Part shown: positions 59,079 through 64,000 of the stretch, piece after piece
Layout: every line of letters starts with the position of its first letter
Numbering within the stretch: the first letter of the stretch is position 1
From: Alitta virens
Taxonomy: Eukaryota > Annelida > Polychaeta > Phyllodocida > Nereididae
Direction of reading: 5' to 3'
Length of the DNA stretch: 64,000 nucleotides
Assembly: GCA_932294295.1 (NCBI GenBank)
Contig: OW028582.1
Location: forward strand, 5,079,515 to 5,143,514
Notes under the pieces: generated by a model
Databases searched by the model: none
The model's input: the letters and a program-made list of their open reading frames with translations, nothing else
Told to the model about the DNA's origin: nothing
Program-made: the position numbers and the translations under genes

Positions 59079-62000
59079 GCTTGTACAACGTTGTCAGAAG
59101 TTACGTTAGGCAGCTGACACTTCTCAGACACATCCGGGTGCCGCGTTTGGATCCATGAAAGTCCAGCCGACTGGACTTGGCTGTGGGGTTGAGTGAGTGG
59201 CACTCGTCTGGAACAACAGTCTCATCTTTGTTCTCGGCCCCGACCCGGATTCAGGTGACATTTCGCTTTGTCGTGGTGTTGATGACTTTGTAGCAGTGAA
59301 AGACGTCGCTGTCGTTGTCGTCTTTTTCACAGTGGTTCGGCCGAGGGTTGCGTGGAATTCAGGGTGGCTGTGAATTTCAGATGCACAATGACATCGTGGG
59401 CGCCCTCATTGGGGATTTTGGATTTTGGTCGAGCACGCTCGGGTTGTTCGTCACTACAACTGACTGGCGCACACCTTACACAACATGGGGATCCCGGAGG
59501 AGCCTGTATGGGTTGACCTTGCATCCGTATTGACTTGCAGTCATTATTAGCTCCGCTATATATCACTATTGGAGCCTTTATCTCGTCCAGAATCGGCCTT
59601 GTCTGGTAGTATGCGTGTAAGAGGTATAGTACCGCTGCAGGAGTTGGTCTAGTGCAGACAGGTTATCTTGCGTTGACACGCCGCAGCCCGTTGTGGCGCA
59701 CCAGATGACGAAATTGAACTGGTTGTGCCAGAACTGCATCGGCTAGAGTTTCAAGCTTGTACAACTTTGTCAGAAGTTACGTTAGGCAGCTGACACTTCT
59801 CAGACACATACGGGTGCCGCGTTTGGATCCATGAAAGTCCAGCCGACTCGACTTGGCTGTGGGGTTGAGTCAGTGGCACTCGTCTGGAACAACAGTCTCA
59901 TCTCATATTTGTCCAGAATCCGCCTTGTCTGGTAGTACGCGTGTATGAGGTATAGTACCGCTGCAGGAGTTGGTCTAGTGCGGACAGGTGACCTTGTGCT
60001 GACACGCCGCAGCCCGTTGTGGCGCACCAGATGACGAAATTGACCTGGTTGTGCCAGAACTGCATCGGACTAGAGTTCCAAGCTTGTACAACGTTGTCAG
60101 AAGTTACGTTAGGCAGCTGACACTTCTCAGACACATCCGGGTGCCGCGTTTGGATCCATGAAAGTCCAGCCGACTGGACTTGGCTGTGGGGTTGAGTGAG
60201 TGGCACTCGTCTGGAACAACAGTCTCATCTTTGTTCCTGGCCCCGACCCGGATTCAGGTGACATTTCGCTTTGTCGTGGTGTTGATGACTTTGTAGCAGT
60301 GAAAGACGTCGCTGTCGTTGTCGTCTTTTTCACAGTGGTTCGGCCGAGGGTTGCGTGGAATTCAGGGTGGCTGTGAATTTCAGATGCACAATGACATCGT
60401 GGGTGCCGTCATTGGGGGATTTTGGATTTTGGTCGAGTACGCTCGGGTTGTTCGTCACTACAACTGACTGGCGCACACTTTACGCAACAAGGGGATGCCT
60501 GAGGAGCATGTATGGGTTGACCTTGCATCCGTATTGACTTGCAGTCATTATCAGCTCTGCTATATATCACTATTGGAGCCTGTATCTCGTCCAGAATCGG
60601 CCTTGTCTGGTAGTATGCGTGTAAGAGGTATAGTACCGCTGCAGGAGTTGGTCTAGTGCGGACAGGTGATCTTGCGCTGACACGCCGCAGCCCGTTGTGG
60701 CGCAACAGATGACAAAATTGACCTGGTTGTGCCAGAACTGCATCGGACTAGAGTTACAAGCTTGTACAACGTTGTCAGAAGTTACGTTAGGCAGCTGACA
60801 CTTCTCAGACACATCCGGGTGCCGCGTTTGGATCCATGAAAGTCCAGCCGACTGGACTTGGCTGTGGGGTTGAGTGAGTGGCACTCGTCTGGAACAACAG
60901 TCTCAACTTTGTTCTCGGCCCCGACCTAGATTCAGGTGACATTTCGCTTGGTCGTGGTGTTGATGACTTTGTAGCAGTGAAAGACGTCGCTGTCGTTGTC
61001 GTCTTTTTCACAGTGGTTCGGCGGAGGTTCTGGACCATGGTCTGTACTGTGGGGGTTGCGTGAAATTCAGGGTGGCTGTGAATTTCAGATGCACAATGAC
61101 ATCGTGGGCGCCATCATTGGGGGATTTTGGATTTTGGTCGAGCACGCTCGGGTTGTTCGTCGCTAGAACTGACTGGCGCACACCTTACACAACACGGGGG
61201 ATCCCTGAGGAGCCTGTATGGGTTGACCTTGCATCCGTATTGACTTGCAGTCATTATTAGCTCTGCTATATATCACTATTGGAGCCTGTATCTCGTCCAG
61301 ATTCAGCCTTGTCTGGTAGTAAGCGTGTAAGAGGTATAGTACCGCTGCAGGAGTTGGTCTATTGCGGACAGGTGATCTTGCGCTGACACGCCGCAGCCCG
61401 TTGTGGCGCACCAGATGATGAAATTGACCTGGTTGTGCCAGAACTGCATCGGACTAGAGTTACAAGCTTGTACAACGTTGTCAGAAGTTACGTTAGGCAG
61501 CTGACACTTCTCAGACACATCCGGGTGCCGCGTTTGGATCCATGAAAGTCCAGCCGACTGGACTTGGCTGTGGGGTTAAGTGAGTGGCACTCGTCTGGAA
61601 CAACAGTCTCATCTTTGTTCTCGGCCCCGACCCGGATTCAGGTGACATTTCGCTTGGTCGTGGTGTTGATGACTTTGTAGCAGTGAAAGACGTCGCTGTC
61701 GTTGTCGTCTTTTTCACAGTGGTTCGGCCGAGGTTCTGGACCATGGTCTGTCCTGAGGGGGTTGCGTGAAATTCAGGGTGGCTGTGAATTTCATATGCAC
61801 AGTGACATCGTGGGCGCCATCATTGGGGGATTTTGGATTTTGGTCGAGCACGCTCGGGTTGTTCGTCACTACAAATGACTGGCGCACACTTTACACAACA
61901 AGCGGATACCTGAGGAGCATGTATGGGTTGAACTTGCATCCGTATTGACTTGCAGTCATTATTAGCTCTGCTATATATCACTATTGGAGCCTTTATCTCG

Positions 62001-64000
62001 TCCAGAATCGGCCTTGTCTGGTAGTACGCGTGTAAGAGGTATAGTACCGCTGCAGGAGTTGGTGTAGTGCAGACAGGTGCTTTTGAGCTGACACGCCGCA
62101 GCCCGTTGTGGCGAACCAGATGACGAAATTGACCTGGTTGTGCCAGAACTGCATCGGACTAGAGTTCCAAGCTTGTACAACATTGTGAGAAGTTACGTTA
62201 GGCAGCTGACACTTCTCAGACACATCCGGGTGCCGCGTTTGGATCCATGAAAGTCCAGCCGACTGGACTTGGCTGTGGGGTTGAGTGAGTGGCACTCGTC
62301 TGGAACAACAGTATCATCTTTGTTCTCGGCCCCGACCCGGATTCAGGTGACATTTTGCTTGGTCGTGGTGTTGATGACTTTGTAGCAGTGAAAGACGTCG
62401 CTGTCGTTGTCGTCTTTTTCAGTGGTTCGGCCGAGGTTCTGGACCATGGTCTGTCCTGTGGGGGTTGCGTGAAATTCAGGGTGGCTGTGAATTTCAGATG
62501 CACAATGACATCGTGGGCGCCGTCATTGGGGGATTTTAGATTTTGGTCGAGCACGCTCGGGTTGTTCGTCACTACAACTGTCTGACACACTTTACACAAC
62601 AAGGGGATCCCTGAGGAGCCTGGATGGGTTGACCTTGCATCCGTATTGACTTGCAGTCATTATTAGCTCTGCTATATATCACTATTGGAGCCTGTATCTC
62701 GTCCAGAATTGGCCTTGTCTGGTAGTATGCGTGTAAGAGGTATAGTACCGCTGCAGGAGTTGGTCTAGTGCGGACAGGTGATCTTGCGCTGACACGCCGC
62801 AGCCCGTTGTGGCGCAACAGATGATGAAATTGACCTGGTTGTGCCAGAACTGCATCGGACTAGAGTTCCAAGCTTGTACAACATTGTGAGAAGTTACGTT
62901 AGGCAGCTGACACTTCTCAGACACATCCGGGTGCTGCGATTGGATCCATGAAAGTCCAGCCGACTGGACTTGGCTGTGGGGTTGAGTGAGTGGCACTCGT
63001 CTGGAACAACAGTCTCATCTCATATTTGTCCAGAATCCGCCTTGTCTGGTAGTACGCGTGTATGAGGTATAGTACCGCTGCAGGAGTTGGTCTAGTGCGG
63101 ACAGGTGACCTTGTGCTGACACGCCGCAGCCCGTTGTGGCGCACCAGATGACGAAATTGACCTGGTTGTGCCAGAACTGCATCGGACTAGAGTTCCAAGC
63201 TTGTACAACGTTGTCAGAAGTTACGTTAGGCAGCTGACACTTCTCAGACACATCCGGGTGCCGCGTTTGGATCCATGAAAGTCCAGCCGACTGGACTTGG
63301 CTGTGGGGTTGAGTGAGTGGCACTCGTCTGGAACAAGAGTCTCATCTTTGTTCTCGGCCCCGACCCGGATTCAGGTGACATTTCGCTTTGTCGTGGTGTT
63401 GATGACTTTGTAGCAGTGAAAGACGTCGCTGTCGTTGTCGTCTTTTTCACAGTGGTTCGGCCGAGGGTTGCGTGGAATTCAGGGTGGCTGTGAATTTCAG
63501 ATGCACAATGACATCGTGGGCGCCGTCATTGGGGGATTTTGGATTTTGGTCGAGCACGCTCGGGTTGTTCGTCACTACAACTGACTGGCGCACACCTTAC
63601 ACAACATGGGGATCCCTGAGGAGCCTGTATGGGTTGACCTTGCATCCGTATTGACTTGCAGTCATTATTAGCTCCGCTATATATCACTATTGGAGCCTTT
63701 ATCTCGTCCAGAATCGGCCTTGTCTGGTAGTATGCGTGTAAGAGGTATAGTACCACTGCAGGAGTTGGTCTAGTGCAGACAGGTTATCTTGCGTTGACAC
63801 GCCGCAGCCCGATGTGGCGCACCAGATGACGAAATTGACCTGGTTGTGCCAGAACTGCATCGGCTAGAGTTTCAAGCTTGTACAACTTTGTCAGAAGTTA
63901 CGTTAGGCAGCTGACACTTCTCAGACACATACGGGTGCCGCGTTTGGATCCATGAAAGTCCAGCCGACTGGACTTGGCTGTGGGGTTGAGTCAGTGGCAC
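59079..64000 (+). repeat. Distant copy of 6534-11455 (offset 52,545 bp)
   Basis: Monomers start at 59079, 59755, 60082, 60760, 61466, 62171, 62872, 63199 and 63876 (125-bp partial, cut by the window end). The order M-Sb-M-L1-L1-L2-Sa-M-Sb and all rare marks of 6534-11455 are kept, including the four-G run and CCGACTCGAC. Two differences were noticed: T at 60438 (C at 7893) and C at 61389 (G at 8844). Confidence 0.93.

Larger units (their letters stand above)
1..64000 (+). repeat. Satellite array with higher-order repeat structure, spans the whole window
   Basis: The motif GCTTGTACAAC recurs 113 times in one orientation, at spacings of 327-328, 676-679, 701, 703 or 705-706 bp. That gives 112 complete monomers and a partial one at 63876. 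Every monomer begins with the same roughly 149-bp block A and ends with the same roughly 171-bp block C; long forms carry an additional central block. Monomer order itself repeats (HORs of 7,536, 4,827 and 4,471 bp). No non-satellite base is seen, so true array length and flanks are unknown. Open reading frames occur on both strands but they start at GTG or chance ATG codons, overlap one another antisense, and are broken by 1-, 2- and 27-bp indels between sibling monomers, so none is annotated as a gene. The sequence family is not one I recognise. Confidence 0.98.

Noticed and set aside
1..64000. CENP-B box
   Set aside because: No segment matched the TTCG....CGGGA pattern in either orientation in the monomer consensus; CCGGGTGCCGCG is only superficially similar.
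1..64000. CRISPR array
   Set aside because: Repeats are hundreds of bp long and contiguous, with no unique spacers of uniform short length.
1..64000. Subtelomeric or telomeric repeat
   Set aside because: No run of TTAGGG-like or other short telomeric units was seen; ACGTTAGGCAGC is a single occurrence per monomer.
1..64000. rDNA intergenic spacer subrepeats
   Set aside because: TATA-like motifs recur regularly, but no rRNA sequence appears in 64 kb and the multi-monomer HOR is more typical of satellite DNA. Flanking sequence would be needed to exclude it fully.

Overview
The whole 64 kb window is one uninterrupted, head-to-tail satellite DNA array. Both window edges lie inside it. It holds 112 complete monomers plus a 125-bp partial one at the right end, all in the same orientation. 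I see no protein gene, RNA gene, CRISPR array, transposase or unique flanking sequence. Such an array suggests a repeat-rich (heterochromatic) part of a eukaryotic chromosome. I do not recognise the family and cannot name the organism.

Monomer starts are set here at the motif GCTTGTACAAC, which overlaps a HindIII site (AAGCTT) at every boundary. All monomers share a core: a 5' block A (about 149 bp) and a 3' block C (about 171 bp). They differ in what lies between. Short monomers (S, 327 bp, 30 copies; S', 328 bp, 8 copies) have a 7-8 bp linker. Long monomers have an insert of 357-386 bp and come in three groups: M (676-679 bp, 23 copies, with a 27-bp deletion and an EcoRI site), L2 (701 bp, 23 copies; plus two 703-bp L2/L1 hybrids) and L1 (705-706 bp, 26 copies). 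These lengths sum exactly to the 63,875 bp before the partial monomer.

Monomers are grouped into higher-order repeats (HORs). At 1-11657 a block of M-L1-L1-L2-S-M-S is present twice, 7,536 bp apart. At 11658-19302 a 4,827-bp unit is followed by a partial second copy. At 20682-43642 lie four copies of a 4,471-bp HOR (S-M-S-L2-S'-L2-L1-L1), separated by 2,036-bp and 3,041-bp spacers that are deleted or rearranged forms of the same HOR. At 43643-58751 the HOR breaks into shorter tandem duplications of 2,411 and 1,029 bp and partial copies. At 58820-64000 the pattern of 6275-11455 returns almost unchanged, 52,545 bp downstream.

Several monomers are visible chimeras whose breakpoints can be bracketed by diagnostic bases. 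Together they record repeated unequal crossover and short-tract conversion. Conserved sub-features include an 8-bp-stem hairpin in block A of all monomers (slightly damaged in some subtypes), overlapping palindromes at the monomer start, and a TATA-like/inverted-CCAAT pair present only in long monomers. Any function (centromeric, heterochromatic or transcribed) is unproven from sequence alone.
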